A stretch of 64,000 nucleotides of DNA from an uncultured Rhodoferax sp. (GTDB lineage: Bacteria; Pseudomonadota; Gammaproteobacteria; Burkholderiales; Burkholderiaceae_C): NCBI RefSeq assembly GCF_946221635.1, contig NZ_CAMIHB010000008.1, positions 1-64,000 of the forward strand. The letters run 5' to 3'. Both the position numbers and the translations under genes were made by a program. The notes below the pieces were generated by a model. That model searched no databases. It was not told the origin of the DNA and saw only the letters and a program-made list of their open reading frames with translations. Below are positions 22,860-30,493 of the stretch, piece by piece. Position 1 is the first letter of the stretch; each line of letters starts with the position of its first letter.

Positions 22860-23177
22860 ATGCCTACCGTCAAAACCCCCATTGAGCTGGCTTGCGAGCA
22901 CGAAAACGTCGGTTCGCAATCCGCCCTTGCCGCCTTTCTGAAGATCCGCCCCCCAACGGTCAACCAGTGGATCAAGGGTGGCAGACCAATCCCTGTGCGG
23001 TTCTGCGTGCCGATCGAGCAAATTACGTTTGGAGCGGTGAAGCGTTGGGACTTGCGTCCCAAGGACTGGTTCACGTACTGGCCGGAATTGATCGGTACCG
23101 AAGGTGCGCCACAGGTTCCGCAACTGCCCGCCGAATCTGCGCAGCCAGCTATGAATTCCGTAGCGGAGGGCGCCTAG
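22860..23177 (+). CDS. Cro/YdaS-like DNA-binding protein
   Basis: A 105-residue protein. The helix-turn-helix is in SQSALAAFLKIRPPTVNQWI, followed by RPIPVRFCVPIEQITFGAVK and RWDLRPKDWFTYWP, the layout of YdaS/Cro proteins. The C-terminal 30 residues are Pro/Ala-rich and contain a mini-repeat copy. It is the first gene of the right early operon and the expected antagonist of the repressor. No Shine-Dalgarno precedes ATG and the promoter -10 ends only 6 nt upstream, so translation is probably leaderless. Confidence 0.85.
   Translation: MPTVKTPIELACEHENVGSQSALAAFLKIRPPTVNQWIKGGRPIPVRFCVPIEQITFGAVKRWDLRPKDWFTYWPELIGTEGAPQVPQLPAESAQPAMNSVAEGA
23136..23167 (+). repeat. Dispersed mini-repeat, copy 4 (3' end of the cro-like gene)
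   Basis: TCTGCGCAGCCAGCTATG, then AATTCC, then GTAGCGGA; CTA and TAG pair. It encodes SAQPAMNSVAE. Confidence 0.6.
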
Positions 23178-23357
23178 ATGCACACCATCAAACCCCTCAC
23201 GAAGCTGAGCCGCGAAGAAATACGGCTCCTGGCCTTCGCTGCCGCCGATCGCGGGGAGGGCGCAGACGAGTCGAACCCATTTGACCCTGAGTCGCCCAGC
23301 TGGCCCGTGTTCCTGGAAGCACACCAAGAACGCAAAAGCCAGCTCTGCGAAGCCTGA
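23178..23357 (+). CDS. Small acidic hypothetical protein, 59 aa
   Basis: Starts MHTIKPLTKLSREEIRLLAF and ends KSQLCEA. It directly follows the cro-like stop (TAG then ATG) with GGAGGG 7 nt upstream. Acidic, with a helical first half. In lambda this slot holds cII, but there is no helix-turn-helix here. Not recognised. Confidence 0.65.
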   Translation: MHTIKPLTKLSREEIRLLAFAAADRGEGADESNPFDPESPSWPVFLEAHQERKSQLCEA

Positions 23358-23399
23358 ACCCAAACCCGCGCAGTTGCGCACCCCCTCTCGGATACCAAT

Positions 23400-23693
23400 A
23401 TGACCACAGACCTCCCACAGGAAGACGACGCCTTCGCGCGCACCGGAATGATCAGCCCAATGGGCACGCTGATTGACGAGCTCAAAACCAAAGTCGATCC
23501 CGATACAGCTGCGGCCTTCCGGCGGAAAGTGAACGAAGCCGGCATGGACAGCAGTGGCGCGATCCGCGATTGGGTTTACATGCTGGTTCATGGGAAGACG
23601 TACACCGAGATTTGCTTGGATGCGTCGAAGAGTAAGCGCGAGGCCCTGTTCGGTACAGGCCCCAATCGGGACATCGTGGGGGCCAATCAGTGA
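23400..23693 (+). CDS. Hypothetical phage protein, 97 aa
   Basis: Starts MTTDLPQEDDAFARTGMISP. The middle looks like a small regulatory helix bundle (TAAAFRRKVNEAGMDSSGAI, RDWVYMLVHGKTYTEICLDA), similar in feel to CopG-like or phage growth-regulating proteins, but with no clear motif. The stop overlaps the next start as TGATG. Confidence 0.65.
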   Translation: MTTDLPQEDDAFARTGMISPMGTLIDELKTKVDPDTAAAFRRKVNEAGMDSSGAIRDWVYMLVHGKTYTEICLDASKSKREALFGTGPNRDIVGANQ

Positions 23694-23926
23694 TGGCCAC
23701 CGAGCGTGAACGCCTGGCCATGCGCGCAAATGGCACCGCCTTCGCAATCCTCTACGCACCGCGCTCGATACCTGACAGCGCAAGGCCGCGCCGCAAGAGC
23801 CGCCCCAAACTGAGCCACACCGCAAAGGTGCTGCGCGACCTCGACAACAGCGCGCCGGCCTTCAACGTGCCGATCGCAACCCAGGCAGACAGCATGCGCA
23901 CCGCCGCGATCAAGGGAAAGCTATGA
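23693..23926 (+). CDS. Small basic hypothetical protein, 77 aa
   Basis: Begins at ATG 23693 (MATERERLAMRANGTAFAIL), overlapping the preceding TGA; GTG 23690 is an alternative. Arg/Lys-rich centre (RPRRKSRPKLSHTAKVLRDL). It ends in an ATGA overlap with the next frame. Not recognised; the basic composition suggests nucleic-acid binding. Confidence 0.6.
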   Translation: MATERERLAMRANGTAFAILYAPRSIPDSARPRRKSRPKLSHTAKVLRDLDNSAPAFNVPIATQADSMRTAAIKGKL

Positions 23927-24048
23927 GCGCTCTTGACTCTGTAGAGCAAGCCTCCGTGGAGTTGGTCGACGAGACAGCCCCGTTTCTTCGCCCCGGTATC
24001 GAGCGACATCTTCAACGAGCTGCTGGGCCAGTACCAGGCCATGCGTAA
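23923..24048 (+). CDS. N-terminal piece of the DUF4942 methyltransferase in the 0 frame
   Basis: The ATG at 23923, overlapping the previous stop (ATGA), opens a 41-codon frame: MSALDSVEQASVELVDETAP, FLRPGIERHL, then a stop at 24046. The downstream methyltransferase frame is open from 23945 but has no start codon before 24041. Its upstream codons read FFAPVSSDIFNELLGQYQAM, which is typical DUF4942 N-terminus. So the natural protein seems to begin here and to shift +1 near TTT-C at about 23981-23984, by programmed slippage or a mutation. Confidence 0.55.
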   Translation: MSALDSVEQASVELVDETAPFLRPGIERHLQRAAGPVPGHA

Positions 24049-25546
24049 ACGGATCGAGGCCCTGGCAGAACACGTGTCCGGCGAAAACATGGCCGCAATG
24101 GAGTACTTCCTGGACGGCAACAAGGATCCACACGGCAATGGCCGCTACACCGTTGCCGCCCGATACCTATTCGACGTGAAGGGCGCCGTTGCGTCTCTGA
24201 ACTCCGCGTACTGGTCCAAGACACTGGCTCTGACCGACGTGCTCAACCTGATGCCACAGAAGCGCCGCGATGAATGGAACAAGACCATTCGAGAAATGAC
24301 GGCTCCGGACTTCACTGACGAGAGCGTACGCCCCACCATCACCGAATTGCTGAACATGCGGGCACAGTTTCTGGCCGAGCGCGTGGACGGCATTTTCCGA
24401 GGACTGAGCGGAGAGCACGTCACCAATGCCCCCGAAGGCTTCGGTAAACGCATGATCATCGCGCGCGTGTTGTCCGCCTATGACACGACGGATCACAGCA
24501 CTTGTGGCCTGATCAACGACCTGCGCTGTGTCGTTGCAAAGTTCATGGGCCGAACAGAGCCCGGCTGGAGCGCTACTTCTGACCTGATCCCGATTCTGAA
24601 GCGCAACTGGGGGCAATGGGTCACCATCGACGGCGGTGCGATGAAGATCCGCCTCTACAAGAAGGGGACGGCACACATGGAGGTCCACCCCGACATGGCG
24701 TGGCGCCTCAACAGCGTACTGGCCAACCTGTACCCGCTGGCGATTCCCGCCCAGTTTCGCCAGAAGCCCGCGCGTAAGGTCAAGGACTTTCTGATGATGG
24801 CCCGGCCGTTGCCGTTTCCAGTGCTGAGCCTACTTGCCGGCCTGCGTGCTGCCACCGAGCGAATCAGCGGCTGGCCAGAACGCTACAGGACCCTGGAGAA
24901 CACCTACCGTTTCGACAACTTGTCGACGGCCAAAGATTCGCCAGCAGCTGCTGAGGCCATCAGAGTTCTCAAGGCCATAGGCGCTACTGTTTGTGCAAAT
25001 GGCTGGCACTTTGCCTTTGACTACCACCCTCGCGAAGTACTTGACCAGATCATCGCTAGTGGCTGCATCCCGGACCAAAAGGCCCACCAGTTCTATCCAA
25101 CCCCCGAATCATTGGCACGTGTAGCCGTGGATCTGGCTGACATCGGGGAGAGTCACACAGTTCTTGAACCGAGTGCGGGTATGGGTGGCTTGGCTGACCT
25201 GCTCCCCAAGGAACGTACGGAGTGCGTAGAGATCAGTGCCCTGCATTGCAAGGTGCTGGAGTCCAAGGGCTTCCGGACCCAGAAGGCGGACTTCTTGGGC
25301 TGGAAGGCTGGTTCCTTTAATCGCATCGTCATGAATCCACCGTTCTCTGAAGGTCGGTGGCAGGCCCACACGTTGCACGCCGCGGGCATGCTGCGCGACA
25401 AGGGGGTGCTAGTAGCGATTCTTCCCGCCAGTGCTCGAAAGTCTTTCACTGTGCCCGGTTTGCAATGCGAGTGGCACGGTCCTTATGACAACGAGTTTGC
25501 AGGCACCAGCGTGAGCGTGGTGATCCTGAAGGCGGTGCGGGCATGA
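24041..25546 (+). CDS. DUF4942 adenine-specific DNA methyltransferase (start lost or frameshifted)
   Basis: From the first in-frame ATG it has 501 residues. The N-terminal DUF4942 domain (to about 250) includes NGRYTVAARYLFDVKGAVAS, KTIREMTAPDF and FGKRMIIARVLSAYD. The C-terminal methyltransferase has YPTPESLARVAVDL, motif I VLEPSAGMGGLADLL and motif IV NPPF, the gamma-class N6-adenine signature. Codons upstream in the same frame still look like DUF4942, but no start exists there, so ATG 24041, which lacks an RBS, is probably not the true N-terminus (see 23923). It is coupled to the next methyltransferase by ATGA. Confidence 0.83.
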   Translation: MRKRIEALAEHVSGENMAAMEYFLDGNKDPHGNGRYTVAARYLFDVKGAVASLNSAYWSKTLALTDVLNLMPQKRRDEWNKTIREMTAPDFTDESVRPTITELLNMRAQFLAERVDGIFRGLSGEHVTNAPEGFGKRMIIARVLSAYDTTDHSTCGLINDLRCVVAKFMGRTEPGWSATSDLIPILKRNWGQWVTIDGGAMKIRLYKKGTAHMEVHPDMAWRLNSVLANLYPLAIPAQFRQKPARKVKDFLMMARPLPFPVLSLLAGLRAATERISGWPERYRTLENTYRFDNLSTAKDSPAAAEAIRVLKAIGATVCANGWHFAFDYHPREVLDQIIASGCIPDQKAHQFYPTPESLARVAVDLADIGESHTVLEPSAGMGGLADLLPKERTECVEISALHCKVLESKGFRTQKADFLGWKAGSFNRIVMNPPFSEGRWQAHTLHAAGMLRDKGVLVAILPASARKSFTVPGLQCEWHGPYDNEFAGTSVSVVILKAVRA

Positions 25547-26745
25547 AACAGTGGCTGAACCAATGCCACTTCGGTGACGTGCGCGCGGTGCTGCGCGAGA
25601 TGATCGCCGCCGGCGTGAGGGTCAATTGCATCGTGACCAGTCCGCCTTACTGGGGTCTGCGTGACTACGGTGTGGAGGGGCAACTCGGGCTTGAGCCCAC
25701 TTTTCCAGAGTTTCTAGCTAACCAGCTTGAGGTCTTCCGGCTCGCGCGGGAAGTACTGGCCGACGATGGCACCGCCTGGGTCAACATGGGCGACTGCTAT
25801 GCCACCGCCGCGGGCAAAGTAAACACAGCACCGGGTGGTGGAACGCAAGGCGAGCGCTGGACCGGCATCCGTGGTGACGACAAACATCCTGCCCGTGGGC
25901 CGATCACACAGCCTAACCGGATGCCCCAGGACGGCTTCAAACCCAAGGACCTGGTCGGTCAGCCATGGCGCCTTGCTTTCGCGTTGCAGGGACACGCAGT
26001 AATTTCAGGCGCTGAACTGTCGCAATGGGCTGACTGGCTTGGCCAGGCCCGAGCTAGTGGAGATTGGGAAATGGTGCAGATGGTCGAGGATCGCCTACGC
26101 GCCGAGTCTCTGCTCGGTAAGTTGCGAGGACAAGGCTGGTGGCTGCGCAGCGACATCATCTGGTCAAAGCCGAACCCGATGCCGGAGAGTTGCAAGGACA
26201 GACCCACCAAGTCGCACGAATACCTGTTCCTGCTGGCCAAGTCCGAGCGGTACCACTTCGACTTTGACGCCTTTCAGGAGCCAGTGACCGGCAATGCAAA
26301 TCCGAGGGTGGCCGGCTGGATGGAGGGCGCTGGCGCCCACAGCACGTTGGTGCACAACACACCCAAGGCATCCAAGACTGGTGTTGGATTCGGTCGAGGC
26401 TATGACGCCGTTCAAAAGCCGCGGGTGAAGAACAACACGAGTTTCGATGCTGCATTGGTCGAGGTTCGAGCCACCCGAAACCGCCGCACGGTCTGGACCA
26501 TTCCCACGCAAGCCTACGAGGGTGCGCACTTCGCCACCTACCCCGAGAAGCTGGTGGAGCCCTGCATCCTGGCTGGCTGCCCCGTGGGCGGCACGGTGCT
26601 AGACATCTACTTCGGCAGTGGCACCACCGGTCAAGTGGCACAGCGCCTGGGCCGCAACTGGATCGGCATTGAGCTCAATCAAGCCAATCGTTCGTTGCAG
26701 GACAAGCGCCTTCAACAGCCGAGTTTGCAACTGGAGGCTGCATGA
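25543..26745 (+). CDS. DNA methyltransferase, SPPYW type (N4-cytosine/N6-adenine)
   Basis: A 400-residue enzyme of the beta class. Catalytic motif IV TSPPYWGLRDYG is at residues 32-43 near the N-terminus, and motif I (DIYFGSGTTGQVAQ; usually DPFxGSGTT) lies at 354-367 near the C-terminus, followed by NWIGIELN. SPPYW is most common in N4-cytosine enzymes, so that is the likelier product. No endonuclease neighbour is visible, so it is an orphan phage methylase, probably protective. It overlaps the adenine methylase by 4 nt. Confidence 0.9.
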   Translation: MKQWLNQCHFGDVRAVLREMIAAGVRVNCIVTSPPYWGLRDYGVEGQLGLEPTFPEFLANQLEVFRLAREVLADDGTAWVNMGDCYATAAGKVNTAPGGGTQGERWTGIRGDDKHPARGPITQPNRMPQDGFKPKDLVGQPWRLAFALQGHAVISGAELSQWADWLGQARASGDWEMVQMVEDRLRAESLLGKLRGQGWWLRSDIIWSKPNPMPESCKDRPTKSHEYLFLLAKSERYHFDFDAFQEPVTGNANPRVAGWMEGAGAHSTLVHNTPKASKTGVGFGRGYDAVQKPRVKNNTSFDAALVEVRATRNRRTVWTIPTQAYEGAHFATYPEKLVEPCILAGCPVGGTVLDIYFGSGTTGQVAQRLGRNWIGIELNQANRSLQDKRLQQPSLQLEAA

Positions 26746-26924
26746 CCAACGCATGGCCAATCCTTCAGGGAATGACGCCAGAGCAGCGCGCCCAGTACCG
26801 CCGCGACGTGGCCACGCTGACTCGCATTGAGGCCCAGCGCGAGCAGTGGCATCCGGTACCCGGAGCCAAGCGTCACGACGAGATCGTCAAAACGGAGGCG
26901 GCGCGTGTCAGCAAACCTGCCTGA
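26742..26924 (+). CDS. Small hypothetical protein, 60 aa
   Basis: Starts MTNAWPILQGMTPEQRAQYR at an ATGA overlap and is fully helical and charged. Its last 20 nt overlap the GTG start of the DUF1376 gene. Not recognised. Confidence 0.6.
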   Translation: MTNAWPILQGMTPEQRAQYRRDVATLTRIEAQREQWHPVPGAKRHDEIVKTEAARVSKPA

Positions 26925-28029
26925 ACCCCTTACCCCAGCCGACTGCGACCTGCAGGACTTCGAGTTCATGCCGGTCATGGTCCGTCGTCTCCTGAAATCA
27001 GAGACCTGGGCATTGGGCACCGGTGACGAGCGCGCAGCTTCGGTGGCACTGTGGTTTGAGAGCTGGCACCAGGTACCGGCCGCCAGCCTGCCCAGCGATA
27101 GCCGTCTGCTGCAGCGCCTTGCCGATTCCCAGAAGTGGGCCAAAGTGAAGGACCAGGCCCTGCGCGGCTGGGTTGCATGCCGTGACGGCCGCCTGTATCA
27201 CCCCGTGGTGGCAGAGAAGGCCTTGGAGGCCTGGATCGAGAAGCTGATCAACAGCATCAGCGGGGCCGCCGGTAACGCCAAGCGCTGGAACATCGCCATC
27301 GACACCGCCACCGATGTGCAGCGCCTGCGCACCGCCGTGGACATGCTGCGAGCCCTTGAACCCAAGTCCAAGGCACTGCGCAAAAAGTCGGTGCTCAGCA
27401 TCCTTGGGGGATCGCCCCCCGATGTCCAACCGCCATCGCCCCCCGATACACCCAGAGCATCGCCCCCCGATCGCAAGGGACAGGGAGAGGGACAGGGACA
27501 GGGACAAAGGAATACAGATTCGGTCGACCCCGCTGACGCGGGTCAACCGCCAGCCAGCGGATCACTGCCAGAAAAACCGCTGTCAGCCCCTGCCAGGACT
27601 GCGAAAGCAGCTGCGAAAACCATAGCGCCGGATCCCGAAAAACCGACCGTGACCACGTGGAAGGCCTACGCCGACGCCTACCGGGCGCTGTACCAGGCCG
27701 AACCGGTGCGCAACGCCAAGGTGAACGGCCAACTCGCGCAAGTCGTCGCCCGGCTGGGGGGGGACGAAGCGCCCCTCGTCGCCGCGTTTTTCCTGACCCA
27801 CAAAAACACGCTTTACGTCCGTGCCATGCACCCCGTGGACCTGCTGCTGCGCGATTGCGAGAAGTTGCGCACGGAGTGGGTCACCGGCCGACTCGCGAGC
27901 TCGGGTGCTCCCGAAGACCGCCGCGGACGCCAACTCACCACAGCCGCGCTCATGACAGGCGCCGCGATCCCGCCAGCCCACCAAACTTCGGAGGTCATCG
28001 ATGTCGGTTCCCGATTTGTTGAATCCTGA
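26905..28029 (+). CDS. DUF1376 protein, phage replication initiator-type
   Basis: A 374-residue protein beginning at GTG 26905 with GGAGG 6 nt upstream. DUF1376 occupies residues 1-115: DFEFMPVMVRRLLKSETWAL, ALWFESWHQVPAASLPSDSR, GRLYHPVVAEKALEAWIEK. A low-complexity Pro/Gln/Gly linker follows (three copies of an SPPD unit, then GQGEGQGQGQ), and then a C-terminal helical domain from about 240 (TVTTWKAYADAYRALYQAEP). DUF1376 proteins occupy the lambda-O position and precede a P-like loader, as here. The linker may contain iterons acting as the origin, by analogy with lambda O. Confidence 0.85.
   Translation: MSANLPEPLTPADCDLQDFEFMPVMVRRLLKSETWALGTGDERAASVALWFESWHQVPAASLPSDSRLLQRLADSQKWAKVKDQALRGWVACRDGRLYHPVVAEKALEAWIEKLINSISGAAGNAKRWNIAIDTATDVQRLRTAVDMLRALEPKSKALRKKSVLSILGGSPPDVQPPSPPDTPRASPPDRKGQGEGQGQGQRNTDSVDPADAGQPPASGSLPEKPLSAPARTAKAAAKTIAPDPEKPTVTTWKAYADAYRALYQAEPVRNAKVNGQLAQVVARLGGDEAPLVAAFFLTHKNTLYVRAMHPVDLLLRDCEKLRTEWVTGRLASSGAPEDRRGRQLTTAALMTGAAIPPAHQTSEVIDVGSRFVES
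27598..27627 (+). repeat. Dispersed mini-repeat, copy 5 (inside the DUF1376 gene, diverged)
   Basis: ACTGCGAAAGCAGCTGCG, then AAAACC, then ATAGCG. The left arm is altered (CTGC for CTAT). It encodes TAKAAAKTIAP, parallel to the other copies. Confidence 0.45.
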
Positions 28030-28591
28030 GCACGACGATAAGTCAACGGCCCCGGTGTCTGCACTGCCTGACGGCTGGGTGGAAAAGATCTGGACGGCCA
28101 TGCGGGCGGCCTACGGTGCCGCGTTCGATCGCCAGTGGGAAGTCCCGGCCGGCGTGGATCCAGTGGCCCACGTGGCCGAAATGAAGCAGATGTGGGGGCG
28201 GCAGCTTTCGCACTACCAGCAGTCGCCCAACGCCATTGCTTTCGCCCTGGACAACCTGCCGGCGCGCGTCACGCCCCCCACACTCCCCGAGTTCCGCGCG
28301 CTGTGCCGTCAGTACGTTAGACCCGGCGAGAAGAAGCAACTGGCAGCGCCTGGCCATCGTCAGATTCCGATGGAGCTGAAGTCGGCTTTCAAGCGCCTGG
28401 CTGTGCCCGTCGACTCGACGGTACCCCACAAGGTCCAAGTCGCCCGCCGGTTCATCGAGCTGCACGGCAACCAGCAGCACCTGGGCCCCCTGCAGCGGGA
28501 GAACCTTCAGCGCTACCGCGATGTCGTCGCCCGATATGAAGCCCAACAGGCCGCGGCCGCAGCGCGCGAGGCCGAGGAGCAGGGCACGTGA
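28001..28591 (+). CDS. Replication protein P-like helicase loader
   Basis: A 196-residue protein overlapping the DUF1376 gene by 29 nt. WVEKIWTAMRAAYGAAFDRQ, MKQMWGRQLSHYQQSPNAIA and LPARVTPPTLPEFRALCRQY match phage replication protein P, which recruits the host DnaB helicase to the origin complex. The C-terminal third is helical and Ala-rich. The order DUF1376 then P-like mirrors lambda O-P. Confidence 0.85.
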   Translation: MSVPDLLNPEHDDKSTAPVSALPDGWVEKIWTAMRAAYGAAFDRQWEVPAGVDPVAHVAEMKQMWGRQLSHYQQSPNAIAFALDNLPARVTPPTLPEFRALCRQYVRPGEKKQLAAPGHRQIPMELKSAFKRLAVPVDSTVPHKVQVARRFIELHGNQQHLGPLQRENLQRYRDVVARYEAQQAAAAAREAEEQGT

Positions 28592-28839
28592 AGACCAGCG
28601 CCTTTACCCGCGAGATCTGGCTGTGGTTGCTTAACGAAGGCGGCTACTGGACGGCCAGTGAGATCGCGCGCCGCACCGACAACAAGGTGGAAGACGTCTT
28701 CAACTGCCTGTCTGGCATGGAGCGCCGCGACCTGATCAAGAAGCGCAAGGGCGAGAAGACACACCGCCTTGTTTACGGCGTCGACGGTACTTGCCTGGTG
28801 CCATGTGGGCTTTCTCTGGGCGAGGTACAGGCGCCATGA
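28588..28839 (+). CDS. Small winged-helix-like protein, 83 aa
   Basis: GTG start overlapping the previous stop (GTGA). It has helix-turn-helix character: GGYWTASEIARRTDNKVEDV, then FNCLSGMERRDLIKKRKGEK, resembling a MarR/winged-helix wing. Probably a DNA-binding early regulator. Family not recognised precisely. Confidence 0.7.
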   Translation: MKTSAFTREIWLWLLNEGGYWTASEIARRTDNKVEDVFNCLSGMERRDLIKKRKGEKTHRLVYGVDGTCLVPCGLSLGEVQAP

Positions 28840-29021
28840 CTGACGCACCAAAGACATTCGCGCCGCCCATGCCGGCTTTCGTCGTCGTCGAGACCAAGGC
28901 GGATTCAGGTGCTTCGCCATCGAAGTGCTGGAAGCCATTGGCTGTCGTCGACTTCTACCGGGCTCCGAGTGTCGACCTGAGGCTGCGCGAGTTGTTGGAA
29001 GACACCGAGGAACACCAGTGA
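28836..29021 (+). CDS. Small hypothetical protein, 61 aa
   Basis: Starts MTDAPKTFAPPMPAFVVVET at an ATGA overlap. Its end overlaps the GTG of rusA (GTGA). An extended Pro-rich first third is followed by SKCWKPLAVVDFYRAPSVDL and an acidic helix. Not recognised. Confidence 0.6.
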   Translation: MTDAPKTFAPPMPAFVVVETKADSGASPSKCWKPLAVVDFYRAPSVDLRLRELLEDTEEHQ

Positions 29022-29479
29022 TCACTCTCGAACTACCTTACCCGATCAGCGCGAACCGCTACTGGGCCAGCCGCGTGGTGACGCCCAAGGGCGGCCGTCC
29101 CATGGCGCTGACATACGTGACCCCCGAGGCCAAATCGTTCAAGGAGCGCGTGGGCTGGCTGGCCAAGGCCGCCGGGATACGCACGCCGCTGCAAGGCCGC
29201 GTGGCCATTGCGTACTACCTGCATCCCCATCGCCCGCTGGACTGGGAGCGCCGCCTGCGCAAGGATCCCCTGAGCTGGGAAGACACGGTGCAGTGCATCG
29301 ACCTCGACAACGCCAACAAGGTGCTGCTGGATGCCCTCAAGGGCGTGGCCTTTGAGGATGACAAGTGGGTGCGCAGTATCTGCAGCTACCGTGGCGAGCC
29401 CCGGGAGACGGCCTGCATGGTGGTGTACATCAAATCGCTGGCGCCGGTGTCGCCCCAGCTGAGCCTGGGAGCCGCGTGA
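29018..29479 (+). CDS. rusA: RusA-family Holliday-junction resolvase
   Basis: A 153-residue protein with GTG start. LELPYPISANRYWASRVVTP is the RusA N-terminus, FKERVGWLAKAAG the helix, and the catalytic Asp cluster is in CIDLDNANKVLLDALKGVAF followed by EDDKWV (Asp and Lys residues of the active site). It resolves branched DNA after RecT-type recombination or replication. Its C-terminal 15 residues are family-atypical. The stop overlaps the next ATG (TGATG). Confidence 0.92.
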   Translation: MITLELPYPISANRYWASRVVTPKGGRPMALTYVTPEAKSFKERVGWLAKAAGIRTPLQGRVAIAYYLHPHRPLDWERRLRKDPLSWEDTVQCIDLDNANKVLLDALKGVAFEDDKWVRSICSYRGEPRETACMVVYIKSLAPVSPQLSLGAA

Positions 29480-29778
29480 TGGCTCGCACCCGATACGCCG
29501 ATTCCCACGTGCCGCCGCCGCGCCGGCCCGGTGTGCTGCCCCGTGACGAGTACCTGGGCCGTGCCAGTGAGTTTGCGGCAAAAGGTGAACAGCTGCAGCA
29601 GAGCAAGCTGAACGCAGACAAAGTGGCCGCCATTCGCAGCGCCGCGGTGCAGCGCGAGAACCTGCGTGCACACATTCGAGACAACCTCAGCAATGCCGCG
29701 CTGGCCAAGGCTCACGGTGTGCACCTGCGCACCGTGGAGAAGGTGCTGGCGGAAGAAACCTGGGGGCACGTGCAATGA
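29479..29778 (+). CDS. Small helix-turn-helix protein, 99 aa
   Basis: Starts MARTRYADSHVPPPRRPGVL. A Pro/Arg-rich N-terminus is followed by a C-terminal helix-turn-helix (REN-LRAHIRDNLSNAALAKAH, GVHLRTVEKVLAEETW). Probably an early regulator. It ends 7 nt before the stop of the convergent gene at 29786. Confidence 0.7.
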   Translation: MARTRYADSHVPPPRRPGVLPRDEYLGRASEFAAKGEQLQQSKLNADKVAAIRSAAVQRENLRAHIRDNLSNAALAKAHGVHLRTVEKVLAEETWGHVQ

Positions 29779-29785
29779 CCGTGCC

Positions 29786-30277
29786 TCACATCGAATCCAG
29801 CCGGTCCTTGATGAAAGGCCAGGCCGCCAGCAACAGGCTTGCCACCGTGCCGATCAACCCGAGGATCGCGTATCGCTGCATGCGACGCTCACCGGCTTTT
29901 GCCTCCTGCTCGCGTCTCAAGGCTTCTGCTATGGCGGCTTCACCGGCTTCGGCGGCCCTGCGCAACAACGCCAATTCTTCTTCCCGGTGCGCCTGGGCTC
30001 GCTTCTCAGTTTCGCGCATGAGCCGAAGAGCAGGTGGGTCTGTGATGGCTACATGCAGGCCATTGCGCAGCTCTCTTTCCCGTCTCTCGTTTGCCGCAAA
30101 TGCATCCCTTAGGGTCTTTGCGGTGTCGAATTGGCGCGCAATTGCTCGTGCGGAGTTCAAGCCTTGCTCCCCACCCATTGCATCGATAACAGCCTTAACT
30201 GAATCCCCGGTACCGAAACCGAGCGGCAACTTAATCCCATTGGCTCTGCGCCCCGTTAGGTCATCTTCTTCGTCCAT
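29786..30277 (-). CDS. Lone reverse-strand protein with coiled coil and C-terminal membrane anchor
   Basis: A 163-residue protein starting MDEEDDLTGRRANGIKLPLG. Residues 35-125 are a long charged coiled coil (EKRAQAHREEELALLRRAAE), and the C-terminus is one transmembrane helix (YAILGLIGTVASLLLAAWPF) with a short basic tail. It is the only leftward gene between 22.8 and 55 kb in the rightward operon, with AGGGGGA as RBS and a G/C hairpin (30283-30297) in the 48-nt divergent gap. A tail-anchored coiled-coil protein expressed against the operon is a good candidate for a lysogen-expressed exclusion or toxin-like cargo gene. GC is lower than in its neighbours. Confidence 0.68.
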   Translation of the reverse strand: MDEEDDLTGRRANGIKLPLGFGTGDSVKAVIDAMGGEQGLNSARAIARQFDTAKTLRDAFAANERRERELRNGLHVAITDPPALRLMRETEKRAQAHREEELALLRRAAEAGEAAIAEALRREQEAKAGERRMQRYAILGLIGTVASLLLAAWPFIKDRLDSM

Positions 30278-30325
30278 GAATTCCCCCTTTTGGGGGGATT
30301 CTCGCTCAAGCGACAGGAGGGCCCA

Positions 30326-30493
30326 GTGACCCTAATCCTCAAGCCAAAAGGGCGCGGCAACTGGGCCACCGTCACCATGACGCTGGACGCACCCGCCGAC
30401 CTGTTCCCGGCCTTGCGCGCGCAGCCGGTGGCCGTGGGCATGGTGGTGCAGTTCGCTGGGCTGATGCTGCGTGTCTGTGAGGTGCGGCCGTGA
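30326..30493 (+). CDS. Small hypothetical protein, 55 aa
   Basis: Begins at GTG 30326 with GGAGG 5 nt upstream, translating VTLILKPKGRGNWATVTMTL and PALRAQPVAVGMVVQFAGLM. It is strand-rich and looks like a small beta-barrel. Not recognised. The stop overlaps the next GTG. Confidence 0.65.
   Translation: MTLILKPKGRGNWATVTMTLDAPADLFPALRAQPVAVGMVVQFAGLMLRVCEVRP

Noticed and set aside
27410..27510. Repeated C-rich units and GGGACA repeats in the DUF1376 gene as a CRISPR-like or iteron array
   Set aside because: Only three to four short copies that encode a Pro/Gly linker. A replication origin is possible by analogy with lambda O, but the repeats are too irregular to call.
29780..30330. Toxin-antitoxin pair at the divergent 29786/30326 genes
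   Set aside because: The genes are divergent across a 48-nt gap, with no family match to a toxin or antitoxin; membrane cargo is the simpler reading.
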